Below, piece after piece: positions 1 to 13,339 of a stretch of 64,000 nucleotides of DNA (the stretch's first letter is position 1; the number at the start of each line of letters is the position of its first letter). The notes below the pieces were generated by a model. The model ran no database searches, had not been told where the DNA came from, and saw only the letters and a program-made list of their open reading frames with translations. Both the position numbers and the translations under genes were made by a program. The DNA lies in assembly GCA_037954325.1 (NCBI GenBank), contig JBBMNZ010000007.1, forward strand, positions 13,369,001 through 13,433,000, written 5' to 3'. This DNA is from Fistularia commersonii. Lineage: Eukaryota; Chordata; Actinopteri; Syngnathiformes; Fistulariidae.

Positions 1-1835
1 GCACATGACTAAATGACAGAGAAATACTGAGTAATACTGGAGTAACTTTTACTCTACTACATTTGTGAGACAATTATAGCTTTCATTAATTTCAAAATTA
101 TAATTGATCTCGCCCTCCCTCCAATATGAAAACCATGTTACCTCTGATTTGTTCAAGTGTCTTGAGATTAATTCATTGAAAACTCTAGGATCAGTTGAAA
201 TATTCAGTAACAAAGTCAAAATCAATTTTTTTTCTGATCTCGTAAAAGGTTTACTTTGCAGAAAAAAATGCTTTTTCACAGTATATCGATGATCATATTA
301 CGCATTTAAAAACCCAAAGCCATATAAAGTTATGAAGTGTTCCAAATGGCCGATAGTAAAATGTCATGCAGTTTTTAATGCGGCAGGAACATTAATCCCA
401 AAACATCATGAAAATAGCACAGTGAGGGATCATATTATTGTACAATTACCACTTCATTTATGAGTTTGCATGGGTGTTTTGTTGATTCACACTGTAAGTC
501 CAGAATGCAGGACTCGTAGTGGAGTGTTCCACAACATAACAAAAGTAAATGTTTGCTATACCTCATCTACCGTTGCTTGTTTGCTTCAACCAGTAAAAGT
601 CAACTCTGGGTTTGCCGAGACACAGAAAACAATGCCTAGAGCAGCACCAGTCTTGACAATGCACACTGATGGAGAGTGAAAGGAAATAGCAAAAACATCA
701 AACAATGAATCCCTCATGTTGCAAAGGATCTGTGTGACTTCTGGATAATTTATTCAGGAGAAGTTAAAATGCATAGTGGGGACAACAAGCAGGAACTGAA
801 TTGTCAAACTGATTATCGTCATTAAGTATCTGGATGACATTTATCTCCATTCCCATTATCTCAAACTTAAAATCTGGCATCCTTGTGGAACCTGTCTCCA
901 CAGCGTGGGGAACACATATCACATTGGACAAAACAAGTTTATGAACAAAATCTTACGAGCTAAAGATCAAGCTTCCCTGTCAGTCCAAGACAAACTTCAC
1001 AATCCTCTCCCCTCTCCCTGCCCCACTTTCCTTCCTTTTGTTGTTCACTGAATAAACAGCTTAATTTTTTATTATGTGTTAATTTCCTAATAATTTAAAT
1101 GTGCTTGAAAAAAATCTCCGTGCAGGGGTTAATGCGGATGATAAAATGACCTGAAAAAGAGAGACTTTCTTTTTTTAATTCAGAAAATGTAATTGCATGA
1201 GTCTGAAGGAAGAAGGCATATCTATATTTCACACAGTGTGGAGATTCCGTAAATGAAACAAGGGCATCACTGAACTAATATGGAGGGAAAAATACCATCA
1301 ATTTTCACTCTCATTTACATCTGTTGTATCTTCACAACCACTTAGCACTCAGGGTTCCATAGAAACACAATGAACCAAAAAAAAAGAAAGAAAAGAAAAA
1401 GCAGTGGAACCATGAAACCAAAACAATGAGCAGAAAGATAAATGATCGGGAACTGCAAACCCAGATCATTATTTTTTGTTAGTTCATCATGTAGCAAAAC
1501 AATAGGCAGGAATTTCTTTTTTTTTTTTTTCAAGACAAAAACAATGTTGAGATCTGCTTTAAAGCCTCTTTTTTTGGACCAGAGGAGCTACATTTACAGC
1601 TACGTTTTATTTTATGGACATTTTAAAGAATCAGAGCAAACTCTGCCATCAACTTAAGGATATTGGAAAGCGTGTAATCCTTCGGTTTAAATTTAGACCA
1701 CTCTGTTCTATAAGATCATTATTTATAGGTCATTTTTGACTGTAGCTCATCTTGTCTTGTCTCATCTTGCCAAACTCTGATTCTGATGACAGTCAACCCA
1801 AGATTTTTATCCTACTATAGAAAAGAACTTGTGGG
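1..1835. other. Non-coding AT-rich sequence
   Basis: Only short open frames with no recognisable protein similarity are present. There are scattered A- or T-runs and no repeat family that I can name. Confidence 0.6.
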
Positions 1836-1945
1836 GTTCAGCCTGGACCAGTCTGGTTGCCAGTCGATCACAGGGCCACATAAAGAGACAAAAAAAACAT
1901 TCATTCTTTCATTCATATGCCTGGGGATTTTAGGCCCTGCATGTT
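1836..1945 (-). repeat. SINE-like fragment (tail part)
   Basis: The sequence contains the 'ctggaccagtc...ttgccagtcgatca...gggccacata' block also present at 21.2, 29.2, 49.2 and 49.5 kb. It belongs to the common fish repeat whose full copies begin with a tRNA-like head. Only the middle of the family is present here, in minus orientation, and the ends are not clear. Confidence 0.6.
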
Positions 1946-3267
1946 GCATCATGCAGAAAAAAAAATTCTCTGAAAATCATTGTCACTCTTCCTCCCTGTG
2001 TCTCCCAGGTGAACATCTTCAAAACTTGGATGATCAGCATGTACAGTGCAAGAACATTCCACTGTATGAATCCTATTCTGTGTGATTAAAAAGAAAGTAT
2101 GGGCTGAGTATCTTTGAGATAAAGTTAGAGTTCACATTAACTGATTGATTCGGTTTTGAGGAGAGGAAATCTAATTTAATAAAAACGTAAAATTCTGAGC
2201 AGATCTATAAAACACAAAGCATTTATAATTATGTAATTAAGAGAAGTGGCTCAAGAACCATCTTAAATCTGAGCACAGTTAGGTGCTTCTGCAGTGAAAA
2301 GTGGTTAATTGGAGGTCAAGAGTGATCTTGAAGTTTCTAGTGTTAACCATTGAAACATGGTTTATGACAAAAGCAGTAATGTCAGCACACATAATATATA
2401 TGTATATATGCCAAAATCTGAAAAGTTCTTGTTGCCAGAGCAACAAAAATAAACAAAACCCAGATTTCCCATTGGAGTGAGTGAAGATGGGAATTTTCAT
2501 ATTGATTTGAAAATCATCGATCTTACATGTCGGCGAGCGATATCTTTTTGCTTAATTGATAAATTATTCTTAAGGCATGTCCATCTTTATAACTTAAGAA
2601 CATACAACACAAATTTCCTAGCAAAGACATCATTCCACCTTGACACACACCCTTCCAGAAAAGTAAGTGAGAGCATGCTTAGTTAGACAAAGAATTTCAG
2701 CATTAACTCCCAAATATGGTTGCTTATGATGAATCATATAGTATCAAATTATATAAAGTTCAGACCTTTTTTAGATCATTAACTCTGATCAGCTCTCTGT
2801 TCTTCAGAAAATACTGGATTTAGGACTCAGGGAACACCATAACAACACTATGAATACTAACTAACATTTTAATTGTTTTAACAACACTGAATATATGAAT
2901 CAATACTCATACTAACAGCACAATTTCATCCAAATTTTAATTCTCTACATTGTTGTGCTCAGTAGTTCATATTTTTCGTAGATTAACTATTCTAAAGTTC
3001 CCTGAAAACACATTGAAGTAACTGTGAAGGGACTATAAATGTGTATCACGGAGAAGCAGGTAGGTGCGGGGATCTTTTGCCAATTGGGATTTTGGCAGCA
3101 TAACAAGCCAAGAGGAGGCTGCTCCATTACTGGGTAATTTCACTAACAAGAAGTTGTCTGAGGAATGGACTCTCATGCTTGAAACGTCACATGGCAAAAA
3201 TTAAAGTCCTTTATTTGGAGCTATCTGGTGCAGTGAATTCTTGCTTGAACACAGTCTATGTGTTGCG

Positions 3268-3346
3268 TATATATGCACATATACATACATTTATATTCAC
3301 ACACACATATATACATACATACATACATACATACTCATGTATATGT
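3268..3346. repeat. Compound AC/ACAT microsatellite
   Basis: Alternating CA, TA and ACAT units, with an ACAT run at about 3310-3335. The short open frames across it come from the repeat and are not genes. Confidence 0.85.
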
Positions 3347-6300
3347 ATTTTTTACTTTATAGAATACTTTCGGAACTATGGGGTTTACAAATCGTTTCAC
3401 TGATTTTCCAAAACCTGTCTGAATCAGGTATTGAATGTATATGCTCTGGAATCAGCAACACACAGTCACAATCACACCATAGTTTTCACAGACATCAGCA
3501 GACCACCAGCGAGCAGCGCCAGCGATAGCAAACAGCTTGTTCTGAATGGTGGATCAGGACACTGGATTTATTCCGCTCTCAGCATGACCTTGGCCGCCTT
3601 GAAATACACAAGTCCTTTGATTGCTTCAGCCTCCCTGACATGAGCTTTCAATCAGAACCATTGAGAGCAATTCCCCCAGTCAGCCTTTGTCATTTATATT
3701 TCCACAACTGTTTGGAGTTGGGATTTTGAGCAGAACTCAAAACCAATTGTTTTTACCCCAAATGACCTCCTTTCCCCGCCTCTGAAGATGAAGGCACATC
3801 CTTTTCTTGTCAAATATCTGTGACTGTAGAGCTTTTACGGACTTGTCAAAAATAAAGGGTTATCACACAGTTTTGTTTTTTTTTTTATGTCTGAAAAGAC
3901 TTTTGCTCTTTGGTAGTCATCTTCCTAACTCCACAATTAACTAAACTCACAGACCCTATAAAATACAATTGCTTTAAATTTTGTATGTTTGTTGTTTCCA
4001 GATTTTTGTTTTGTTTTTCTATGTTAAAACCTAAAAGAATGATAAAGTATTTGGGGTAATTGAAGATTTTTTATTTATTTTTTTTACATTTTTTATGTGC
4101 TTTTGAAAGGGGTAGGTAAAAAAAAAAATTAAATAAAATAAAACAACAATGAAAAGCTGAAATGAAAAGAAAATGGAAGCAGTGTGAAGTTAGCAGAGGC
4201 ATGTTTAAGGTAGATAAGCGGAAACCAATTGACAGTTTCCTCTCTTTCCCAGTGGCAACAGACATTTTATTGGCAAGTCAGTAGATAGTCTCTCCCAGCC
4301 CCAAGAATAAACTAGAGAATTGCAAAAGCTGGAGAAAATGGTATTGGTCACAGCAAGTCATTGAAAATGGAAGGTGCCGAGCTGTGAGCTTCTCCCATGA
4401 AATGCTGCTTTTCGTCTCAAATACGATGTGCCATATTTCTAATGAGACCCTTCGCCTCGGCCTCAAGACAGAATCCCCAAAGTAATGAACACATTCATTA
4501 TGACATACAGTCTCCTTCATTTGCCTTCTGCAACTTGCCATTTTGTCACTTGTTTCACTCAAAACTCTTTGTTTTGAGCAAATCTCAAATATGTTTATTT
4601 ATTTAGTTGTTGTTGTTTACATTTATTTTTAATTTTTTTATGCATACATTCTCAGAGCCGTCTGAGATAAGATTTGAATGTTCAGAATAATAAACAAGGA
4701 TATGTGTACTGCAGGTTGTCCATGGGCTTGTTCTCAAAATAAATAAACAAGTAAATGGTAAATAAAGTCAAATAGCGGACTCAAGTATCAAGTAATGGTA
4801 CCTCTGTTTTTTTTTAGAGTTTTATATTTGATACAACTTCATGCAGTCACCTCAGAAGGATCTGTAATTTCTTATGATACATTAGGCAGCTTCACTTCAT
4901 TTTTAGAGGTTGACTTTACATAAACTTATTTGCTTTGTTTTTTTAGTTATAAATAACATGGTGTAGTTCTAAAACCATGAATTGATCCAAGTATCTAAAA
5001 TTGGCTGATACATTTATTTTGTCAATTATGAAAAAATACAATATTGCAATAATAACTGTCTGATAAGGAGTACTCATGGTAATGCTTTAATAGTTTTACT
5101 AACTCTCGATTTGATGTCTGATGTCTGTCTTTGTATTTCCAAGTGAATTTTTATACTTCATCCTCATCTGCTTTTTCAGTGCTTAAGCTTAAAGGCCATG
5201 AAAGATCCCCTTAAGCATATGCATAAAGATTTACATAAATATTAATAAACAGCATCAATGTCTGACATTTTTGCTGAGAAATAACATTGCTGAATATTGG
5301 TTTAATATTATTTTTGATGTTACAAATCCTGATCACAGGCCTGAGCTGCAAAAAGTGAAAAAAAAAAAAATCACTCTTTCATCAGTAAAAAAAACAGCTT
5401 TCTCGTGGCAAACTCTGCTCATACATCATTTAACACAGTTGTAAAGAAAACAAGGAAAATATGCCTCTGACAGTTTAGATGAAAATGATATTGTTGTTAG
5501 TGTGCCCAGATATATTACATTTGTATCTGTATGAGAAGAGGAAAATATATATCAGAGATTTGGCCACAAAAGACTAAGACATGGACCATGAAAAGGAAAA
5601 TATTTCAAAGTTATAACTGAGGTTAATGGAGGTGCCAAAAAACCCCAGAAGTTGACTTTAAAGACAGTTCTGCACACTTGGATTCATGTAAGTTTCTGTA
5701 AAATCACATGAAAAGCTTTAGGTCACAAAGCTTTCATCTGGGGCAGAGAAGGTGTTTGATTAAAGGGGAAAATACACCAAAAAACGTTATTGATCTGACC
5801 TTTTTTTTTTTTAGTATATATTAAAGCTGTAACTGACAAAACGTCAGAGCAGGTATCATCTTGGCACATGCTTCTCTGAGTCAGAGAGGCATTTGAAGAA
5901 AGACATTTTCTGTCAGAATGTGGACTGTGGCTTTTGATGATGAAGCCATATTCATCCTGTGACTCCTTTGGTTACAGTATAGCTGCACAGTCGCCTTCCT
6001 TTAGAGTCACAAAAAAATAAAGGACTCTTATTTCTGATTCACACTCTTCACATCTTCCTTCGTTTTATGGACAAGATGACATCACTATCATTGGACATAT
6101 TTTATAGCACACTTACAATTAAACTTCAGTTATCAAAATGCAATATCACTGATACTACTAAAATGGATGGCTTTAACAGCAATAGTGGTTTTAAATGGGT
6201 TGTCCTCATATCAGTTCAAACATTTACTTTCTACTATTTAATCTAAACCTCCAACTACTCAGTAGTTGACTGACTCCTCCCTGTTTAATCTATGACGATT

Positions 6301-9300
6301 GACCGTAAACTAGTGGTTTGGCATGGTTGTTGGTTTGTGGCTTGGTTGGTTTTTTTGTTATGTATTTTGTTTTCTGCGTTGTCCTTACTTTGATAAAGCT
6401 GGTTGAAAATAATTGACACCTACAGGTATTTCTACATTGCCAAACTGAATGAAAATTAGCAAATGGGGAAAAAAAACTCTTGGAAGAGGCCCGCCAGCTC
6501 AAAATTGTGACTTGTTGTGAAGTGTTTACTTGTTTGTAAAACTCACAACAAAACAGGCTCCAGGCAGCTTACAGAGTACACTTACTGGGCAGAGAAAAAG
6601 AAGCGCACTGAAAAGAACCAAAGATCCAACAAAGAGTGAAAGCAGAAATGGAACTAAATTCAACTAATTAAGCGGCACAAGACAGGTTCGAGATGAGGGC
6701 AGGCAAGAAACTGATTGGATGGAAACACCAAGAAAAGGCGTTGCTGATGAGGACTAATTAACTGACAGGGGAAACAAAAAAAATGATGTAAAGTACATCA
6801 GGCTTGAACACAAGTGGTGTGTGTCGGATTGCCAATATAAAACAATACATTAACATGAGAAAGGAAGACCATAATGTAAAAGGGGAAATATGGGCTGAAT
6901 CAGGCCTCCCTCTGGTCATGTCAAATGTCTAGGTGACATTAACAACAAAAAATGCTGTGTGTGAGTATGTGTGTGTTGACTAGATCTACAACCAAGCTGA
7001 GTAAAGTACTGCAGCTTCAACAGCGACCAGAGAGGAGCAAGTAATGGCGAAGACAGAGAAACAGAAGTTGGGAGGTTGCACTGACACTCAAACAAATGTA
7101 AACAAAACATGTTGTATATAAGAAATACTATTTTTCGCACCAAAGTACTTAAGCATGTTTTTTTCCATCATTTTAAATCAATACAGCATCCCGGTTGTTC
7201 AGTCCAACTTGGCAGCAGCAGCAGCCATCTTGTATTTATAAAACACCTCCAGAAATTGGCCGGTACTAAAATCTAATCCGCCTTGTATTAAATAACACTG
7301 TGAGAGAGGTCATATACATGTGAAACCATTGGAATTCAAAACAAAAACAAAAGACCAGATTTCAACCTTGACCGACTGGCATTAAGCCCACAAAATAAAA
7401 TAAAAAATAACCCAATTAAGGCCAATTCTCCGACTTCGTTTTACTTGAAGGCTCTCATCATGACACACTGGCCTGGATTTCTGAGGGTGTCAGCTGAGCA
7501 GACCTGCTCCAATGAAGGCAAACATCTTTTCATGCAAGAGTTTACAGACAGCTGGCAGAGCACCAACACTATACCAGCCCCGGGACAGCGTCCATGCACG
7601 CTACAGTTTTGGCATGGACTTATTGATCAGCAGGTCCAGGCCATATGACACACAGTGGGAGGGTTTGGCACTCCATTGCATGCTTTCAGGACTGCTTTAT
7701 GATTAAAACAGTATGATGGGCAGATTTATAACACAGACGGGGGTCACAGAGACTTGGCAAGACACTCCACTCTGAGATGGGAAGATGAAGAAAGAATGGG
7801 AGGGAAAAAAAATAGAATCCACTCACAAGCCACCCATGGCTAATTAAATCTGACTGGGAAGAAGAAAGTGAGTAATCTATTCATAATTGTGATACTGGGT
7901 TGAATATTACATTTGGCATGTTACAGCAGATTCAGGCGTGTCTATGGAGTGAAAATTGAGGTCATAAAAGTCTTGTAAACACAGACATCACACCACAAGG
8001 TTACTGGACAATTACCAAGGCTGTTGATTCACATGGTTTATCTTAAACCTGCAGGTCACCTTCACAAACAGTCAACAGGGTTTCCTTATTTTGGATTATT
8101 TTTATTGATGAACATAATTATTTGTCATTGATCAACTTTGTCATGCAACTAATTGATGAGCTGAGTAAGATTTAAATTAAAATACTATTTATTCATATTT
8201 TTTATATTCATGACTCAAACCAATATTGTCATAGTGTTTTCTTCTTCCCTGATTTGTTGATACAAGGTTCAGCTTGATCTCCAAACAATGCTCAGTGATC
8301 TAATATTCATTTATTTAATCTTATTCCATAACTGACACCATTTTAGTCCTTTTCAAAAAAAAATCTACACTTTCACTCAGCTCACATTAATATGCACCAC
8401 AGTTGCTGTCTTTCCAGCTACAGATAAATTTGGAGATCGCAGACCCCCACTAGGGCTGATAACATCCTTTTATATGCAAATGTGCAACAAGGCCATTATA
8501 TAAGGCTGAGCCTATTCACCAAAGTATTAGAAATCCACCAAAATTAGGTGTAAGATTTTCTTTGGAAGAAATGAATCAGTAAAAAGGTCAAATTTCCACA
8601 CTTGTTAAGTGTCCTGACAAAAGGCATCGATAGATCATGATCAAGATCTTCTTTTTCTTTCCTCTCAGCTTTTCCCCTCAGGGGTCCACACAGCAAATCA
8701 ACCTTCTCCATCAAGATAACTTTGAAAATTATGTATTGTGTTTTGTTTTGCCCAAGGTAAAAATTTTAATGGAGACACATCTGTAACCTTTTGCGTAATC
8801 CAGCTAGAAGTCAAGGATCAGGTGGGTGTCACTGCTCTGTTTACTAATGATGTGGACTTCCCGGTTACAGTCAGATGGTAGGTTATTCCTTAGGTATACC
8901 CTTGAATATTTTTCTTGTCAAAAAGCCTAATGGCCTCATTCCTAGCGCCACTAATGGCAACCTGTTTTTGTTTTTTATTTCCTGAAGCTGCAGTTTCCAG
9001 TAGTTCTGAAACAGGGGGGCGGAGTTCATCCAAATGTCATCCACTATTCTTTGACTCTGTATTCATTGCACTAAACTGGAGCTTTTCTTGTTAAGTCTTC
9101 CAACTTCAAGAAAGTTTTTCTGCAGCAGTTTTACATTAATTAAATTTTGCAATGGTGGCCAACCACACCAAAGTTGATCTCTATCTGGTGTTGTACAAAC
9201 AAAAGGCACTTCAAAATGTAATGATTTATTTTGGTAATTTTTAAACAACTTAGACTCTAGTATGGCATGTAATTCCTCTGAGCGATTGCCAGATCTAAAA

Positions 9301-10400
9301 GTGATTTCTTCTATTTCAATTATTTCCACTTTTTGTGAATTTGTTAATGATTTGATTTAGAAATACAGGACTGTCGATTTCTAGTGTGTGAATATCCATA
9401 TATTGTTAAAAAATGGAAGCATGAAGAGGCTGGGCAATTACATGTTACATGCCTCATTGTCCATATCTCCTTCCAATCACACCCTTCTAATTTAGCAGTT
9501 TGTGACAATCGCAGGATTTTCCCGCCCTTCATCAGCCTGTCAGAGCCTCTGCTCCTCTGCATCAGTGCCTGTTATTCAGCCATGCCTCCATTCAGGCATC
9601 CACCTGCAGACCCCAGGGGGATTTATGATATTTGCTCATCGCTCCCCAACATCTTTATGTGAACACATGAGTGATGAGGGTGAAGCCCAGAGATGCCAAA
9701 CTCTAACTGCGTGAGTTGTCTGACTGAACTCTGCTACGATGCGGTGTGACTGATAAATACAATGTAACCCAAAGACATTAGGTTGATATATTGACGCGAA
9801 GAACCACCCCCACACCTCTCTAAAATTGGCAGGGGTATGACTGAGGCTGGTAAGCTGTAACAAAAGGAAATACCTCTAAACCTTGAAACAGAGTGTTGTT
9901 AATCCTCACATTTAATTTCATATTCTAAATCAGCTCAGATTTGCGTATTAATATTGAGTGGAGTTCCTGCCTTGTGGTTTTCATAAGCTCATTAGCGATC
10001 CCGCCACAGATCATTGGGTTCGGGGTACAGTGCAAGAGCAGAAATCAGCTTAGGGAACATATGTTAATCAATAATGGCTCAAAGCAAACAGTTTCAGACA
10101 CTAAAAGGCCTTATAATGTTCTAAATATGTGGTGCTTATGTTTCAGCACACTAATTCCAAATATCGAGGAGTTCAGCCTACCTTTGATTTCCCATCATTT
10201 TGTACTGCTGAGGAAGCAATTGTTAAAATTGTTCATACCATCAAGTCCAAATTACAGGAAACAAAAGGCATTGTGTTACTTTTAACCAATCTATAGGCAT
10301 TGGGAGGGTTAAAATGTAGCACAGCAGCAAGAACCGATGCCTAAGGATGGTTCCTCTGGTTGTCCGATCTGGATGATTAACTAGGTGGTTGGGTAAATCC

Positions 10401-10436
10401 AAAAAAAAAAAAAAAAAAAAAAAAAACACACACAGC
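10401..10436. repeat. Poly-A run followed by short AC repeat
   Basis: Twenty-six A residues are followed by ACACACAC. It could be the tail of a retroposed sequence on the plus strand, but nothing to its left is recognised as a retroelement. Confidence 0.8.
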
Positions 10437-12544
10437 AGCTGTTTGGAGAGTAACCACTATCAGGTATCATTGGTGGGCCTCCAACACAGTGTAACTAATG
10501 ACCACAAAAAGCAATGCAGGAGAGTTTGTGCAGCCTCCAGTGTTTCTCAAAATATTTCAGTAATTTATTTTTTAATTCAATATGTGTGTATGTTCGGGTG
10601 TAAGAAGGTTAAGTGGGGAGATGAAGCGAAACAAATTTAATTTTTGCTTCTGTTTTCACTCGATTTGAAACGTGGGGGTTTACCAAGCAGTGCCGTTTGG
10701 CAGTATTTCCTGCATCGGCTGCTTAGCTTTTCCTCTACTTTTTTGTGAGAACACATTAACTTTGCATGAGGGTGAATTCAAGGGTAACAAGTATGCAGTA
10801 TGTGAAACCAATTGTTTTTGTTGTTGCCGCCTTCTTCGTAACGAAGGCAGGTGGTAATGGAGATCTGAGAGAAAATTGTACATTGCTTTTTTATAAACCA
10901 TAACTTTCCAACAGTACGATCTGAGCACCCACAGAATATCAATTGCTATTCATATCCCCATCTGAAATACATAACACAAAGCACAGGAGATGGGATTAAA
11001 ATATCTACCATCAAAAATGTTGTATTTGTTTTCATTTGAGCGTTAACAAGATTGACAAACTCTATGACTGTGAGCCATATCTGGGCCCGAGTGGTAATCC
11101 TGTTCCCCTTATGGCTTTGCAATTTTCTGTCTGTGTTGATCAGCCGGTCAGGCTTTCAGCTGCATGGTATTGCATCGTTATAACAACAGTTAAGCAGCAG
11201 GTCTTCTCTAATGCAGCCTGAGGGAGGAACAGGCTAGTCCCGAGCCTGACTAAATGCCGAAGGTTGCATCAGAAAGGGAAACTGGCTTAAGACTTTTGCC
11301 AAAACCAATTATGCCAATCAAACACAAGAGTCTCATACCGGATCACTTGAGGCCCAGGTTAAAAGTGACCACCCTTGGTACTGATGGCATGCAGGGTACC
11401 AGTAGAAGTTGACCTTCTGTCGGTCAAAGGAGGAGGAAAAAAGGTTTCAGGAGCAGCGAGAGAAGAGGATAGGCAAAAGTCTAGGACTGAGAGTTGGGAC
11501 TTTAAATTGCAGGATGATAACGGAGGGGCGGTGCGCAAGGAAGGTGACTATACTGTGTCCAAGACACTGAAGTAGGCTTCAAGTTGTACTATCAGCAAGA
11601 GAAATGAGTTATCAGGAATATTCTGGAGGTGAAGAGGATGTCAGACTCCGTCTGAAAACAGACAATTGAAGGTGTGATGCGAGTGAAGGAAGAGGAAGTT
11701 CTTGAATGAGGTAGAAGTGATACAGGTAGTAGAGAGGATTAAGAGATGTGCAGATTTGTTATACAAGATAGGAACACAGCGGGACAGTTGGTGGTAGACT
11801 CTGCAACAAAGGATGGGTATGGCTGTAGTGAAAACTTTTCCAGAAAGGATTGGAACCAAAAAGGTATGAGCAGAGGTAGGAGCTCACAGGTAGTCTGCAT
11901 AGTCTGGACTAAGTAGCCTGAAAGAGCTCAGTGACTGTAAAGTAGTTGTAGATTAGTGTAGTCCGCCAGTATAGGATGGTGGCTTGTAGGTTGACTGACA
12001 TGGAAGAGGGAAAGGCTCTGGGTGATCAGGGAGAGCTTCCATTACAGAACTGTATCGACCGATGCTACTAAAGTGATGAAAAGTTTCCTTTATGAGCTGA
12101 TGAATGGAAAGAGACTAATGTAGACCAAAATAGCAGAATAAAAGTAAAAATAGAAAGGCAGTTGGTCCTGATTGTACCTGTGACAGTATAATGGTGTCAG
12201 GAGGGGCAGCAGTGGAGTTTCTGGCTAGATTACTCAATATCTTGGAGTGTGAGAAGATCCATTTTTAAGAATGAGGGGGATGTGTAATTAGATTGAGGAA
12301 AATCTAGAGGTGAGGGTATGCACTTGAAAGGAATGAAGGTCAGTCACAGCAAGACAAAGTATGGGTCAATGAGGCTATAGGGAGTGGAGATCAAGAAGTT
12401 GAGGACTTTGGGTCAACAGTCCTGAGCAGGAGAGTGTGGAAAAGATGAGTTTAAGCAGGTTGGATTAGTCACAGTAACTGTGCAATAGAAGACTATTAGC
12501 CAAAATCAAAGTTGTACAAGACAACGGTGAGACCAGTGAGGTCA

Positions 12545-13058
12545 TGTTTTCCTGACCCTAATGAGTGTGCCTGACCCTAATGCAAAGACACTCAGGAAGT
12601 GAGGCATTAGAAGGGTTATTTACAAAGGAGATGAATAGAAAGCTATGCTGGGTCCAGGTTGTTTCTCGGGCCACAGGAGTCTCAAGAACTTGTGAGGAAG
12701 GACAAGGCATAGGTCCCTGAACTTGGTAACAAGGAAAGCTGATGCATCAAACTTTGGAACAAGGAAACCAGTTAGACATAGATTTCCTCAATTCAAAAGC
12801 AAAGAGATGATCGCGCTTACTGAGGTGCTGACACTTACCAGTAAGCAGTCACTGGGCTTATGGCAGTAGCCACAGGAGTTTACCACTCTAGCACTGAAGG
12901 GCTGGCAACAGTCTCCTTTTAAGCATGGCCTGGCGAGACCTGATGAGCCACAGGTGTGCAGTGCACCCCAGCTGAAATCTATTCTCCTGCTCATTCAGGC
13001 TCACTGGTGAAGAGCTGAGGTGATAAGAGCTGCACACAGACAGATAACCTCGGATCCC
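12545..13058. mobile_element. Unidentified insertion inside the RTE-like LINE
   Basis: The LINE reading breaks at 'gagaccagtga' (about 12531-12541) and resumes at 'caagtgatgctgtatgcc' (about 13059). About 0.5 kb between them has no place in the LINE. The similar short words at the joints (ccagtga and caagtga) look like a target duplication that has since diverged. The insert contains a short direct duplication near 12551-12583 (cctgaccctaatg twice) and no coding match. It could be a solo LTR or a non-autonomous transposon. Confidence 0.5.
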
Positions 13059-13063
13059 AACAA

Positions 13064-13339
13064 GTGATGCTGTATGCCCTAGAAACAGTAACAATATCAA
13101 AAAGAGAGGAGGCAGAGCCAGAGGTTGCAGGGATGAAGATGTTGAGGTTCTCTTTGGGGTGGACAGGATCAGGAATGAGTCTATCAGAGAAACAGCACGT
13201 TAGATGTTTTGGAGAGAAGGTCGGAGAAGCCAGACTGAGATGGTTCAGTCATGCACAGAGGAGGAATAGTGAATATATTAGTAGACTGATGCTGGAATTG
13301 GAGCTGCCAGGCAGGAGGTTTAGAGGAAGACCAAAGTGA
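13064..13339 (+). pseudogene. C-terminus of the RTE-like LINE polyprotein
   Basis: An open stretch of 91 codons matches the tail of fish RTE-type ORF2. MMLYALETV and KREEAEPEVAGMKMLRFSLG come first, followed by a poorly matching stretch from about residue 33, then VRCFGEKVGEARLRWFSHAQ and a basic end, GRRFRGRPK. A stop directly follows RPK, before the part of the tail that still reads at 13341-13400. Its N-terminal side is cut off by the insertion that precedes it. No function is expected. Confidence 0.85.

Larger units (their letters stand above)
1946..11234. other. Non-coding sequence with minor microsatellites
   Basis: No open frame here resembles a known protein or transposon protein. 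A T/A/C-rich microsatellite lies near 3.3 kb and a TG-rich patch near 6.96 kb. The 10.4 kb poly-A run is listed separately. I see no RNA gene and no splice-bounded conserved exon. Confidence 0.6.

Noticed and set aside
10241..10640. Frames with long Lys or Phe runs
   Set aside because: They are translations of the 26-A run.
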